The notes under the pieces are model-generated. The model was not told the DNA's origin. It ran no database searches and saw nothing but the letters and a program-made list of their open reading frames with translations. Both the position numbers and the translations under genes were made by a program. A stretch of 64,000 nucleotides of DNA from Thermanaeromonas toyohensis ToBE (GTDB lineage Bacteria; Bacillota; DSM-521; Neomoorellales; Neomoorellaceae): positions 310,001 to 374,000 of the forward strand of contig NZ_LT838272.1 in NCBI RefSeq assembly GCF_900176005.1. The letters are read 5' to 3'. Positions 28,647 through 37,304 of the stretch are shown one piece after another (position 1 is the first letter of the stretch; each line of letters starts with the position of its first letter).

Positions 28647-29363
28647 TTAATTGGCTGGGCGAACATATTGGGATGGTAGAGCGCCTTTATAAGCAGGGAG
28701 CACTATTTGGGAAGCTTTGGTTAATTTAACAGGAAACTCCCGGCTCTTAAGATAAGTGAATTCCTCTGAGCGTAAGATGGCAGCCTCTAACTTTTCTGGA
28801 TCGCCTATAGCCTTTATCTCATAGGGCGGAGCCAAGCGAGTAGAATTGACCAGGATAACTGTACCTACGCAGCGTATATCTGAAGTAGTTACTAAACGCT
28901 GGCCATTTACAGCTATGCCCTCCGCCCCTGCAGCCTTTAATTCATTGACCAAATAGAGGATATTTTTATCATGGATAATATAATTTTCTGGGTTATAGGT
29001 AGCAGGAGAACTTGTTTTAGCTGCCTGAGCCCCAGCAGTGTTATCATCTAAGGTAATAATTATGCCAGGACCTGTGAGGGGTACCAGGCCAGCTGACACT
29101 TTAAGTTCGTCTAGTTGTTGTTGCAACCCGGTCAAACGGTTCTCAAAGCGGGCTTGGTTTTTTTGGTTTTCTTCTAGTTTTTGGCGTAGAGTAGCGATTC
29201 TTTCTTCTAATCCTTTGTTCTCCTGTTCTAGGGCATGGATCACTTCGATTAGACTAGTATCTTTTTTGTTTTGGGCAGCGCTGGTGAGCTGGGTGCGTAG
29301 CTGCCAAGCCACTAGCAGTCCAGAAAGGAAACATATTCCAACTAAAGAGATAAACCGGCGCAA
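28647..29363 (-). CDS. DUF881 family membrane-anchored coiled-coil protein, first of pair
   Basis: A 238-residue paralogue of its neighbour: N-terminal membrane segment (ISLVGICFLSGLLVAWQL), coiled coil of about 70 residues (LEQENKGLEERIATLRQKLEENQKN in part), then DUF881 starting at SAGLVPLTGPGIIITLDDNTAG and including VNELKAAGAEGIAVNGQRL. The TTG start at 29363 has an AAAGGAGGA SD. It is divergent from cdaA; the 120-base gap between them must hold both promoters. Confidence 0.9.
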   Translation of the reverse strand: MRRFISLVGICFLSGLLVAWQLRTQLTSAAQNKKDTSLIEVIHALEQENKGLEERIATLRQKLEENQKNQARFENRLTGLQQQLDELKVSAGLVPLTGPGIIITLDDNTAGAQAAKTSSPATYNPENYIIHDKNILYLVNELKAAGAEGIAVNGQRLVTTSDIRCVGTVILVNSTRLAPPYEIKAIGDPEKLEAAILRSEEFTYLKSREFPVKLTKASQIVLPAYKGALPSQYVRPAN

Positions 29364-29492
29364 TTTACTTTTCCTCCTTTACGGTCTATTCTAGCTTAAG
29401 CCTTAAGGGATCTGCAACTGACAAAAAGGGGAAAGATTAAATTAAAAAAGGGTTTTACGGTGTTCTGTCGAATGAAGTGAGGGGTGGGAATT

Positions 29493-30317
29493 TTGGAAGC
29501 CCTCTGGTCACGCTTAGCAGAGTTAAATTTTTGGGATGTGTTGCGCCTTATTGTAGATATTGCTATAGTGTCTTATGTAATCTATAGGTTTCTTTTGCTT
29601 ATCCGGGGAACCAGGGCGGTCCAATTGCTTAAAGGCCTAGCTGTGTTAGTGGTAGCTTCTGTAGTGGCAGAGAAATTGCAGCTTACTACCATTACTTGGC
29701 TTTTAAGCCAGCTCCGTTTAGTGATTGTGGTCGCCTTGCCGGTGGTCTTTCAACCGGAATTACGCCGCGCCCTGGAACAGCTTGGCCGGGGCAAATTTTT
29801 TGCTCGCCCTTTTAGGTTATTGGGTACGGAAGACATGGCCCGGGTTATAAGTGAATTGGTAAGGGCGACACAGGTGTTAGCTAAAGGCAAGACAGGGGCT
29901 TTAATTGTAGTAGAACGGGAAACGGGTCTCAACGATTATATTGAAACAGGCATCCGCGTGGATGCTGTGGTCTCGGCTGAGCTACTTATAAACTTATTTG
30001 TCCCCCTTACCCCCTTTCACGACGGGGCTGCTATCATTCGAGGCGATCGGGTGATAGCTGCGGGTTGTTTTCTCCCTCTTTCTGATAGCCCCTACCTCAG
30101 TAAGCAATTGGGTACTAGGCACCGGGCAGCTTTAGGGATAAGCGAGATTTCTGATGCAGTGGTTATAGTGGTTTCCGAAGAAACTGGAGCTATATCGGTG
30201 GCAGAAGGGGGACGGTTAACCCGCTTCCTGGACGAAAGGAACCTGCGAGAACTGCTACAAAGTTTGCTTTTACCGCAGTCCAATCATAGCTCCTTTTTCT
30301 GGCCCTGGAGGTCCTAA
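29493..30317 (+). CDS. cdaA: Diadenylate cyclase (cyclic-di-AMP synthase)
   Basis: CdaA makes cyclic-di-AMP from two ATP at the cytoplasmic membrane. Three N-terminal membrane helices (about residues 17-36, 46-60 and 74-88) are followed by a DAC domain. The domain has GALIVVERETGL, PFHDGAAII (the DGA motif, 177-179) and GTRHRAALG (the RHR motif, 209-211). TTG 29493 has a GAGGGGTGG SD 5 bases upstream; an in-frame GTG at 29484 is possible but lacks an SD. It starts the cdaA-cdaR-glmM cluster that links this second messenger with cell-wall precursor supply. Confidence 0.94.
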   Translation: MEALWSRLAELNFWDVLRLIVDIAIVSYVIYRFLLLIRGTRAVQLLKGLAVLVVASVVAEKLQLTTITWLLSQLRLVIVVALPVVFQPELRRALEQLGRGKFFARPFRLLGTEDMARVISELVRATQVLAKGKTGALIVVERETGLNDYIETGIRVDAVVSAELLINLFVPLTPFHDGAAIIRGDRVIAAGCFLPLSDSPYLSKQLGTRHRAALGISEISDAVVIVVSEETGAISVAEGGRLTRFLDERNLRELLQSLLLPQSNHSSFFWPWRS

Positions 30318-30320
30318 AGG

Positions 30321-31247
30321 ATGTTGGAACGCTGGCGGGAAAACTTAGGTGTGAAACTTCTGGCCGTAACTTTAGCTCTTATTCTGTGGCTTTATGTAAC
30401 TTCGGAACAGAATCCCACCACTGAACACGTGGTACGTATCCCCTTGGAAGTGGAGAATTTAAGCGCAGGACTGGTAGTGGCCAATTTGCCTTCCGAGGTC
30501 CAAATAAGGTTAGAGGGCCGTAAAGGGCAGATAAAGAACTTGTTGCCCAGGGATATTAGAGCTTATGTGGACCTGCGGGCGGCCAGGGTCGGTGAAAATA
30601 CCCTTCCTGTCCAAGTAACCCTCCCGGAAGGGGTTAGACTAGTGCGGGTTAACCCGGCCCAGGTGACAGTAAAGGTAGAGCAGGTTCAAGAAGTTTCCCT
30701 TCCTGTCCAAGTTAACTTAAATGGAGAACCTGCGGGTGGTTACCGGGCCCTAGATCCTATCCTTAAACCCTCCCAAGTAATAGTTTCGGGACCCGAAGCG
30801 CTCCTTAAAGAGATAGGGAAGGTATATGTAGAAGTGAAGCTCGACCAGGCGCGGGGGAACTACTTAGCTCAACTACCAGTACAGGTGGTTGATCGGGAGG
30901 GCCACCCTTTAAGCCGCTGGCTTACCCTTAAACCAGAAAGCGTGGAGGTATTCGTTCCGGTAGTCCAGGATATGCCTAGCCGGATGGTCGCTATTAGGCC
31001 GCGGCTGGTGGGAGAACCAGCAGCAGGGTACCAGATAAAGAGAGTAATTTTGCATCCCGAAGTAGTGGAGGTATTGGCTCCATATAATGTGCTAGCAACT
31101 TTAGATAACCTTTACACTACTCCTATTAACATCGCGGGGGCTCGCAAGAATATTATAGTGGAAAGCCAACTGGAGATACCGCCGGGTGTCCAGCTCAGTA
31201 GCTTCCCGCGAGTTCGCGTAATAGTGGAGATTGAAAGGGTGGGATAG
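30321..31247 (+). CDS. cdaR: YbbR-domain regulator of diadenylate cyclase
   Basis: A 308-residue protein with an N-terminal membrane helix (NLGVKLLAVTLALILWLYVTS) and three to four extracytoplasmic YbbR repeats of about 80 residues. The repeats share NLP.EVQIRLEG, LKPSQVIVSGP and LKPESVEVFVPV patterns. In characterised Firmicutes CdaR binds CdaA and modulates its activity. It lies 3 bases after cdaA and 2 bases before glmM. Confidence 0.92.
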   Translation: MLERWRENLGVKLLAVTLALILWLYVTSEQNPTTEHVVRIPLEVENLSAGLVVANLPSEVQIRLEGRKGQIKNLLPRDIRAYVDLRAARVGENTLPVQVTLPEGVRLVRVNPAQVTVKVEQVQEVSLPVQVNLNGEPAGGYRALDPILKPSQVIVSGPEALLKEIGKVYVEVKLDQARGNYLAQLPVQVVDREGHPLSRWLTLKPESVEVFVPVVQDMPSRMVAIRPRLVGEPAAGYQIKRVILHPEVVEVLAPYNVLATLDNLYTTPINIAGARKNIIVESQLEIPPGVQLSSFPRVRVIVEIERVG

Positions 31248-31249
31248 GT

Positions 31250-32587
31250 GTGGGGAGGTTATTCGGAACCGATGGTGTACGGGGTGTGGCTAATAAAGAG
31301 TTAACCCCGGAGCTGGCCTTTAAGCTAGGCCGGGCGGGTGCTGCCATTTTAGCCAGGGGTCATACCCGGGTTCGGGTAGTTGTAGGGAGGGATACTAGGA
31401 TTTCCGGCGATATGCTGGAGGCAGCCTTAGTGGCCGGCATTTGTTCGGTGGGCGGTGATGTGCTCAAGGTGGGGATTATACCTACCCCGGCGGTGGCCTG
31501 GCTTACCAGAGCTTTAGGTGCTGATGCGGGGGTGGTTATTTCAGCTTCCCATAATCCGGTAGCAGATAATGGTATTAAGTTTTTTAGCTCCCAGGGCTTT
31601 AAACTGCCGGACCCTGTAGAAGAAGAGATTGAAAGGGAAGTGTTAAAAGAGAAGGATGAACTCCCCCGGCCCACAGAAGGAAATTTAGGGCGAGTATGTG
31701 AGGTCCCGGAGGGAGCTGATAAGTATGTATCTTATGTGTGTTCTACTACTAAAAAGACTCTTGCGGGGCTTAAAGTAGTATTAGATGTAGCTAATGGTGC
31801 TGCCTACCAGGTGGCTCCGGAAGCGCTTCGCCGTCTAGGTGCGGAGGTTATAGTCCTCAATAATGCTCCCAATGGAACTAATATCAATGTAGGTTGCGGT
31901 TCTACCTGCCCTGAAGTTTTAGCTAAGGCTGTAAAAGAATCCCGGGCCGATGTAGGCTTGGCCTTCGATGGAGATGCCGACCGGGTTATTGCGGTAGATG
32001 AGGAAGGCCAGGTGGTAGATGGAGATGCTATTATGGCTATCCTGGCCTTGTACCGCCAGAAGCAGGGAGGCCTTCCAGGCGGGAGAATAGTGGTGACTGT
32101 TATGAGTAATTACGGCCTCCATCAAGTCTTGACTGCGGCCGGGCTTAAGGTACATCAGACTCAGGTGGGGGATCGTTATGTACTAGAAGAGATGCTTCGT
32201 ACAGGTGCTATGCTGGGGGGTGAGCAATCGGGGCATATTATCCTTTTGGAATATAATACTACAGGGGATGGATTGATCACCGGCTTACAGCTTTTGCAGG
32301 TTATGGTGGACACGGGGAAGCCCTTAAAGGAGTTGGCGGCAGTTATGCCCCGCTTTCCCCAGTTGCTAGTGAACGTACCTGTCCGGGATAAGGAACAGGC
32401 CATGGCGGATCCTGTTCTTTTAGCAGAAGTGGAAAGAGCCCGGGAAAAGTTGGGGGGAAGAGGCCGGATACTTGTACGGCCTTCAGGGACCGAGCCTTTT
32501 TTAAGGCTTATGGCTGAGGGGCCCGATGAACAGGAACTTCAGGAGATTTTAAGCCGCCTGGAGAGGGTGGTCAGGAGGCTAAGCTAA
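31250..32587 (+). CDS. glmM: Phosphoglucosamine mutase
   Basis: GlmM converts glucosamine-6-phosphate to glucosamine-1-phosphate for UDP-GlcNAc. The 445 residues show GTDGVRGVAN, the phosphoserine loop VISASHNPVADNGIKFF (Ser100), the Mg2+ loop AFDGDADRVIAVDE, GGEQSGHI and the phosphate-binding RPSGTEPFLRLM. GTG 31250 follows the cdaR stop by two bases. In several Firmicutes GlmM also binds and inhibits CdaA, which fits the operon. Confidence 0.96.
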   Translation: MGRLFGTDGVRGVANKELTPELAFKLGRAGAAILARGHTRVRVVVGRDTRISGDMLEAALVAGICSVGGDVLKVGIIPTPAVAWLTRALGADAGVVISASHNPVADNGIKFFSSQGFKLPDPVEEEIEREVLKEKDELPRPTEGNLGRVCEVPEGADKYVSYVCSTTKKTLAGLKVVLDVANGAAYQVAPEALRRLGAEVIVLNNAPNGTNINVGCGSTCPEVLAKAVKESRADVGLAFDGDADRVIAVDEEGQVVDGDAIMAILALYRQKQGGLPGGRIVVTVMSNYGLHQVLTAAGLKVHQTQVGDRYVLEEMLRTGAMLGGEQSGHIILLEYNTTGDGLITGLQLLQVMVDTGKPLKELAAVMPRFPQLLVNVPVRDKEQAMADPVLLAEVERAREKLGGRGRILVRPSGTEPFLRLMAEGPDEQELQEILSRLERVVRRLS

Positions 32588-32740
32588 AGGGATGATTTTA
32601 TAACCGAAGAGAAGCCGCTCATAGGGGCTGGTAAAGTAGGGTTAAAAGCCCAGTTCAAGGAGGTGGTGTTATAGAGAAATAAAGGGGAGTTTTCATCTGG
32701 GAGAGAGGTTAAAGCACCAAGATTAAAAGACCTTACTAAT

Positions 32741-32905
32741 TCAAGCGCCTGGACCGCCAGCTAAAGTTACACCCTTTAGGCTTTGAGCCGGCGGTTGACG
32801 AGGAAGGGGTTAATCGAGGTTTTCGGCGGGTGCCCCTCGGTTGGTTACGACCGTTAAAGGCGCTACAAAACCCGGGAGCAATCCCGGGGACAAAGGGCGC
32901 CGGGT
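32741..32905 (+). ncRNA. glmS ribozyme (glucosamine-6-phosphate-activated)
   Basis: The conserved core is readable: AGCGCC at the 5' end, with predicted self-cleavage between A32744 and G32745. GACGAGG follows at 32797-32803, then ATCGA, CGGCGGGTGCCC, and ACAAAACCCGGG..CCCGGGGACAAAGGG with a terminal GCGC. These match the P2.1/P2.2 core, P3 and the P3.1/P4 elements of the glmS class. When glucosamine-6-phosphate accumulates, the RNA cleaves itself and the downstream glmS message is degraded. The rest of the 512-base glmM-glmS gap (32588-32740 and 32906-33099) shows no gene. The part after the ribozyme is a pyrimidine-rich leader with a CCCAC/GTGGG hairpin at 33004-33020. Confidence 0.93.
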
Positions 32906-33099
32906 AACCTTTGATCTCTCTCCTTACATGAGCCCACCTTATAGCTTTGATCTTACCCTCCTTGTCTTCTGTCACCAGCGAGGTTGGGAGTGAGGTTGTT
33001 TTTCCCACTTTAGGCGTGGGCTTATCTTCTCCTGAAGCGCTTTTGCCATTTTAAATCCAATATTTACCAAGTTCTGTTGGGAGAAGGAGGAACCTTAAG

Positions 33100-34923
33100 A
33101 TGTGTGGGATCATCGGTTACCAGGGTTACCGGGAAGCGGTGCCCGTATTGCTGGAAGGATTGGAAAGGCTCGAATACCGGGGCTACGATTCCGCCGGTAT
33201 CGCAATAATAGAGGGAAGGGAACTTAAGGTTGCCAAAAGGGCAGGTAAGTTGGTAGAGCTTAAGGCTCACCTTAACGGTTACTTTGGCTCAGCGCGGGTG
33301 GGTATCGGACACACCCGGTGGGCTACCCATGGCCGACCCACCGATACTAACGCTCATCCCCACTTGGATTGTAGCGGGAACTTCGCCGTAGTGCACAATG
33401 GGATTATTGAAAATTACCAAGAACTAAAGCAATGGCTTACCGCGGAGGGCCATCACTTTCTTTCGGAAACCGACACCGAAGTCCTAGTTCACTTGATAGA
33501 ACACTATTATCGAGGCGACCTCTTGCAAGCAGTCCAAAGGATGTTGCCTAAATTACAGGGCTCTTACGCCCTGGCTGTAATAAGCCCGTGCCATCCGGAA
33601 GAGATAGTAGGTGTACGCCAGGATAGCCCGCTTATCGTAGGCTTGGGGGAAGGGGAGACTTTCCTGGCCTCCGACATCCCAGCTTTGCTCCCTTACACCC
33701 GGGATACGTACATCCTCGAGAACGGCGAAGTGGTTTATGTCACGCCGGAAGGCGTCCGCATCCTAGATTCTTACGGACAGCCTAGGGGAAAACAAGTATT
33801 TCACGTTACCTGGGATTTAGAAGCAGCCGAAAAGGGTGGTTATGCCCATTTTATGCTTAAAGAGATCCATGAACAACCCCGAGCCTTACGGGATACTTTG
33901 GCTAGCCGGCTAGATGTATCTTCCGGCGGGGTTAAGCTAGAAGGGGTAAACTTGACTTCAGAGGAAGCCCGGTCTTTGCAGAAGGTGGTACTTATCGCCT
34001 GCGGTACGGCCGCCTACGCAGGAATGGCGGGTAAGTATATATGGGAAAGACTCTTACGGTTGCCTGTGGAATTCGATGTAGCTTCCGAGTTCCGTTACCG
34101 GCAGCCACTATTAGATGAACATACCCTAGCCCTGGTCATCAGCCAGTCGGGCGAGACGGCGGATACCTTGGCTGGCCTGCGGGAAGCTAAAAAGCATAAG
34201 GCTAGGATACTGGCTATTACTAATGTGGTCGGAAGCTCAGTAGCCCGGGAAGCCGATGATGTGCTTTACACTTGGGCCGGGCCCGAGATAGCTGTGGCTT
34301 CTACTAAAGCCTATCTTACCCAGCTTGCAGCCCTATATCTCTTGGCCCTTTACTTGGGGCGGGCGAGGGGAGAGGCTACTTGGGCCCTGGAACTGGCCCG
34401 GGAATTAGCTTGTGCCCCTTCGAAAGTAGAAAAAATATTTGATTTGGAAGAAGAAATACAGGAACTGGCGAGTAACCTAGCCCCCCATGAGCACGCCTTC
34501 TACCTGGGCCGGGGTTTGGATTATGCGGTAGCTTTGGAGGGGGCCCTCAAACTTAAGGAGATTTCTTATCTCCATGCCGAGGCCTGCCCGGCAGGAGAAC
34601 TTAAACATGGCCCTTTAGCTCTCATAGAAGACGGGACACCGGTGATAGCCCTGGCTACCCAAGAGGACTTGCTGGAGAAAATGCTGAGCAATATAAAAGA
34701 GGTTAAAGCCCGCGGAGCTTGGGTATTAGCCCTAGCCTTAGAAGGAAACGAAGCGGTAGCTCAAGAGGCTGATCGAGTGCTTTATTTGCCGCGCATCCAC
34801 CCGATCCTCTCTCCTTTGGTGTCCGCTGTGCCTTTACAGCTTTTGGCTTATTATGTAGCTAAAGCCAGGGGCTGTCCCATAGACAAACCTCGTAACCTGG
34901 CCAAAAGCGTGACCGTAGAGTAA
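33100..34923 (+). CDS. glmS: Glutamine-fructose-6-phosphate aminotransferase (isomerizing)
   Basis: GlmS makes glucosamine-6-phosphate from fructose-6-phosphate and glutamine. It has 607 residues. The N-terminal glutaminase domain carries the nucleophile Cys2 (MCGIIGYQG), RGYDSAGIA, HTRWATHGRP and SDIPALLPYTR. Two SIS domains follow, with ACGTAAYAG, SQSGETADTLAGLR and STKAYLTQ. The end is PRNLAKSVTVE, the conserved C-terminal tail. SD is AGAAGGAGGA before ATG 33100. Expression is governed by the upstream ribozyme, and it is closed by an 11-pair hairpin. Confidence 0.97.
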   Translation: MCGIIGYQGYREAVPVLLEGLERLEYRGYDSAGIAIIEGRELKVAKRAGKLVELKAHLNGYFGSARVGIGHTRWATHGRPTDTNAHPHLDCSGNFAVVHNGIIENYQELKQWLTAEGHHFLSETDTEVLVHLIEHYYRGDLLQAVQRMLPKLQGSYALAVISPCHPEEIVGVRQDSPLIVGLGEGETFLASDIPALLPYTRDTYILENGEVVYVTPEGVRILDSYGQPRGKQVFHVTWDLEAAEKGGYAHFMLKEIHEQPRALRDTLASRLDVSSGGVKLEGVNLTSEEARSLQKVVLIACGTAAYAGMAGKYIWERLLRLPVEFDVASEFRYRQPLLDEHTLALVISQSGETADTLAGLREAKKHKARILAITNVVGSSVAREADDVLYTWAGPEIAVASTKAYLTQLAALYLLALYLGRARGEATWALELARELACAPSKVEKIFDLEEEIQELASNLAPHEHAFYLGRGLDYAVALEGALKLKEISYLHAEACPAGELKHGPLALIEDGTPVIALATQEDLLEKMLSNIKEVKARGAWVLALALEGNEAVAQEADRVLYLPRIHPILSPLVSAVPLQLLAYYVAKARGCPIDKPRNLAKSVTVE

Positions 34924-34931
34924 GAGCCTCC

Positions 34932-34959
34932 TTAGCCCTGGCCATAGCGCCAGGGCTAA
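34932..34959 (+). terminator. Terminator-like hairpin after glmS
   Basis: TTAGCCCTGGC (34932-34942) and GCCAGGGCTAA (34949-34959) form an 11-pair stem with a CATAGC loop. The T-run after it is weak (ATTTTA), so termination may be partial. Confidence 0.7.
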
Positions 34960-35099
34960 AAGAATTTTAGGAGACCTTTAGAGGAGAAGTTTATTGCTTG
35001 CCAGCCTTTCCTCTATGAGCTTTAGGTTATAGTTTTGGAGAAACCTTTTAGAAGGTAAACCTAAGGAAAAACCTAAAGAGGAAGGAGACATAATCCTCT

Positions 35100-37127
35100 A
35101 TGGGCCAAGTATTTCCCTCGGTTTGCCCGCTGGACTGCCCGGATACCTGTGGGCTCTTGGTAGAAGTGGAGGGAGGTAAAGTAATTAAAGTAACTGGAGA
35201 CCCGGAGCATCCTTTCACCCAGGGTTTTATCTGTGCCAAGATGCGGCATTACCCTCTCCTTATCCATTCTCCTGAGCGAATCTTAACCCCCCTTAAACGT
35301 ACAGGTCCTAAAGGGAGCGGCCAGTTTAAGCCTATCTCTTGGGAGGAAGCGCTGAAAGAGATAGCCTGCCGGTGGGGAGAGATTATAGATACTTATGGAG
35401 CCGAGGCCATACTACCTTATTCCTACGCGGGAGTTATGGGACTGATCCAGCGGAATGCCGGGCATCCTTTTTTCCACCGGCTGGGCGCATCGATCCTAAA
35501 AAGAACCATCTGTTCCCCAGCGGCTGACGCTGGCTGGCAGCTAGTGATGGGGGAAACGATGGGGACAGACCCGGAAACAGTTATCTACTCTGACTTTATT
35601 ATCTTATGGGGTACCAACTCGGTTTCTACCAACCTCCACTTTGCCTCCCTGGTAAAGAGAGCCCAACATCAAGGAGCCCGGGTGGTATTAATAGATGTTT
35701 ACCGCACCCGAACAGCGAGTTTAGCCGATGAAGTGGTCTTGGTAAAACCAGGAAGCGATGCTGCCCTAGCCTTAGGGATGATGCATGTACTGGCCGAAGA
35801 GGGCTTGGTGGATGAGGATTTCCTCGCGCGTTATGTGGTGGGCTACGAGCGGTTAAAAGCTGAGGTCCTACCCCATTTCCCATCCCACCGGGTGGAGGAA
35901 TTAACCGGGGTACCAGCTGGCCGGGTGATAAATTTGGCCCGGGAATACGGGAAAGCTAAGGCTCCCTTCATCCGTATAGGCCACGGCCTTTCGCGCCGCA
36001 GCAACGGGGCCATGACTATACGGGCTATAACTTGCCTGCCCGCCCTGGTAGGGGCTTATAGAAAAAAGGGCGGGGGAGCCTTGCAATCTACTGGCACTGG
36101 TATAGCCTTTAACCTGGAGGTAATCACCCGGCCCGATCTTAAACCCAAACCGGTCAGGGAAATTAACATGGTCCAGCTAGGCCGCGCTTTGACCTCTGGC
36201 CTTCATCCTCCTATTAAAAGCCTGTACGTTTACCATGCCAATCCCGCTGCTGTGACCCCTGACCAGAACCGCGTTATTGCTGGGCTTAGCCGGGAAGACC
36301 TCTTTACCGTTGTACATGAGCGCTTCATGACCGATACAGCCCTTTACGCCGACCTTATCCTGCCGGCCACTTTTTCAGTGGAACAATGGGATATCTATCG
36401 TAGCTATGGCCACTTTTACATCCAAATGTCTCGACCTGTTATTTCTCCTCCTGGCCAGGCTAAAAGCAATTGGCAGACTTTCTGCCTTTTGGCTCAAGAG
36501 CTAGGCTTTGAGGAGGATATTTTCCGCAGTACAGAAGAGGAACTTATACGAAAGCTTTTAGCCTCGCCCACCCCTTTCCTTGAAGGGATCTCCTATAATT
36601 TTTTAGCTAGCGGCCGACCAGTACGTATAAATACTGGCCACCTTAAGGAGAAAAAGTTCTTCACCCCTTCAGGTAAAATAGAAATTTATTCTTTCCAAGC
36701 CCTGGCTAAGGGGCAGCCGGCATTACCACAATATATACCTCTTAAAGAGGAACTCAAAGAGCTATATCCCTTCCAGTTGATAACCGCTCCTGCCCATTAT
36801 ACCCTTAACTCCAATTTTGCCCAGCTTAAATCTTTACAGGATAAAGAGGGTGGGCCCCACATTTTAGTAAACCCGGGGGATTGTCGTAAGAAGGGGCTTA
36901 TTAATGGTGGTTGGGCCGAAGTATATAACCACTATGGATCCTGCTTCTTAAAAGTGGTAGAAACTGAAGATGTCCCGCCTGGTATAGTGGTGGCCCCAGG
37001 GGTATGGTGGCTTAAAGATTCCCCAGGGAAAAGAAATGTAAATACTCTAGTGGGGGATGAGCTCACGGACCTAGGAGAAGGGAGTACTTTCTATGGCTTT
37101 CGGGTTGATCTGCGGCGGGCCTTTTAA
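35100..37127 (+). CDS. Molybdopterin oxidoreductase, DMSO-reductase superfamily (cytoplasmic)
   Basis: This 675-residue protein begins with a [4Fe-4S] motif, Cys9-x3-Cys13-x3-Cys17-x27-Cys45, then GDPEHPFTQGFICAKM. The molybdopterin domain has ILKRTICSPAADAGW, in which Cys138 (or Ser139) is the candidate Mo/W ligand, DFIILWGTN, VVLIDVYRTRTA and VKPGSDAALALGMM. The C-terminal dinucleotide-binding domain starts near residue 560 (FQLITAPAHYTLNSNF). There is no twin-arginine signal, and no electron-transfer or membrane-anchor gene nearby, so it probably works in the cytoplasm with diffusible donors. The substrate is unknown; this BisC-like subgroup includes many unassigned enzymes. An SD (GAAGGAG) lies 14 bases from ATG 35100. 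Confidence 0.88.
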   Translation: MGQVFPSVCPLDCPDTCGLLVEVEGGKVIKVTGDPEHPFTQGFICAKMRHYPLLIHSPERILTPLKRTGPKGSGQFKPISWEEALKEIACRWGEIIDTYGAEAILPYSYAGVMGLIQRNAGHPFFHRLGASILKRTICSPAADAGWQLVMGETMGTDPETVIYSDFIILWGTNSVSTNLHFASLVKRAQHQGARVVLIDVYRTRTASLADEVVLVKPGSDAALALGMMHVLAEEGLVDEDFLARYVVGYERLKAEVLPHFPSHRVEELTGVPAGRVINLAREYGKAKAPFIRIGHGLSRRSNGAMTIRAITCLPALVGAYRKKGGGALQSTGTGIAFNLEVITRPDLKPKPVREINMVQLGRALTSGLHPPIKSLYVYHANPAAVTPDQNRVIAGLSREDLFTVVHERFMTDTALYADLILPATFSVEQWDIYRSYGHFYIQMSRPVISPPGQAKSNWQTFCLLAQELGFEEDIFRSTEEELIRKLLASPTPFLEGISYNFLASGRPVRINTGHLKEKKFFTPSGKIEIYSFQALAKGQPALPQYIPLKEELKELYPFQLITAPAHYTLNSNFAQLKSLQDKEGGPHILVNPGDCRKKGLINGGWAEVYNHYGSCFLKVVETEDVPPGIVVAPGVWWLKDSPGKRNVNTLVGDELTDLGEGSTFYGFRVDLRRAF

Positions 37128-37304
37128 CGTATCGTCCAGCTTAATAGATTTTGGGCATGTCCCTGGAGGATTTTGTGGGCTGTTTAAGATGATTTGGAGT
37201 AAGCTTAAGTTTTGACTAATGTTTACCATTAAAGGATTTTAAAGCCTAAATGGCGAATATTAGTTTAGCCAGGATGGAACACCGAGAAAAAGGTGGCGAT
37301 TTTC

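Noticed and set aside
32736-33008. Open frame on the - strand across the glmM-glmS gap
   Set aside because: It lies antisense to the glmS ribozyme, and its product has no recognisable features.
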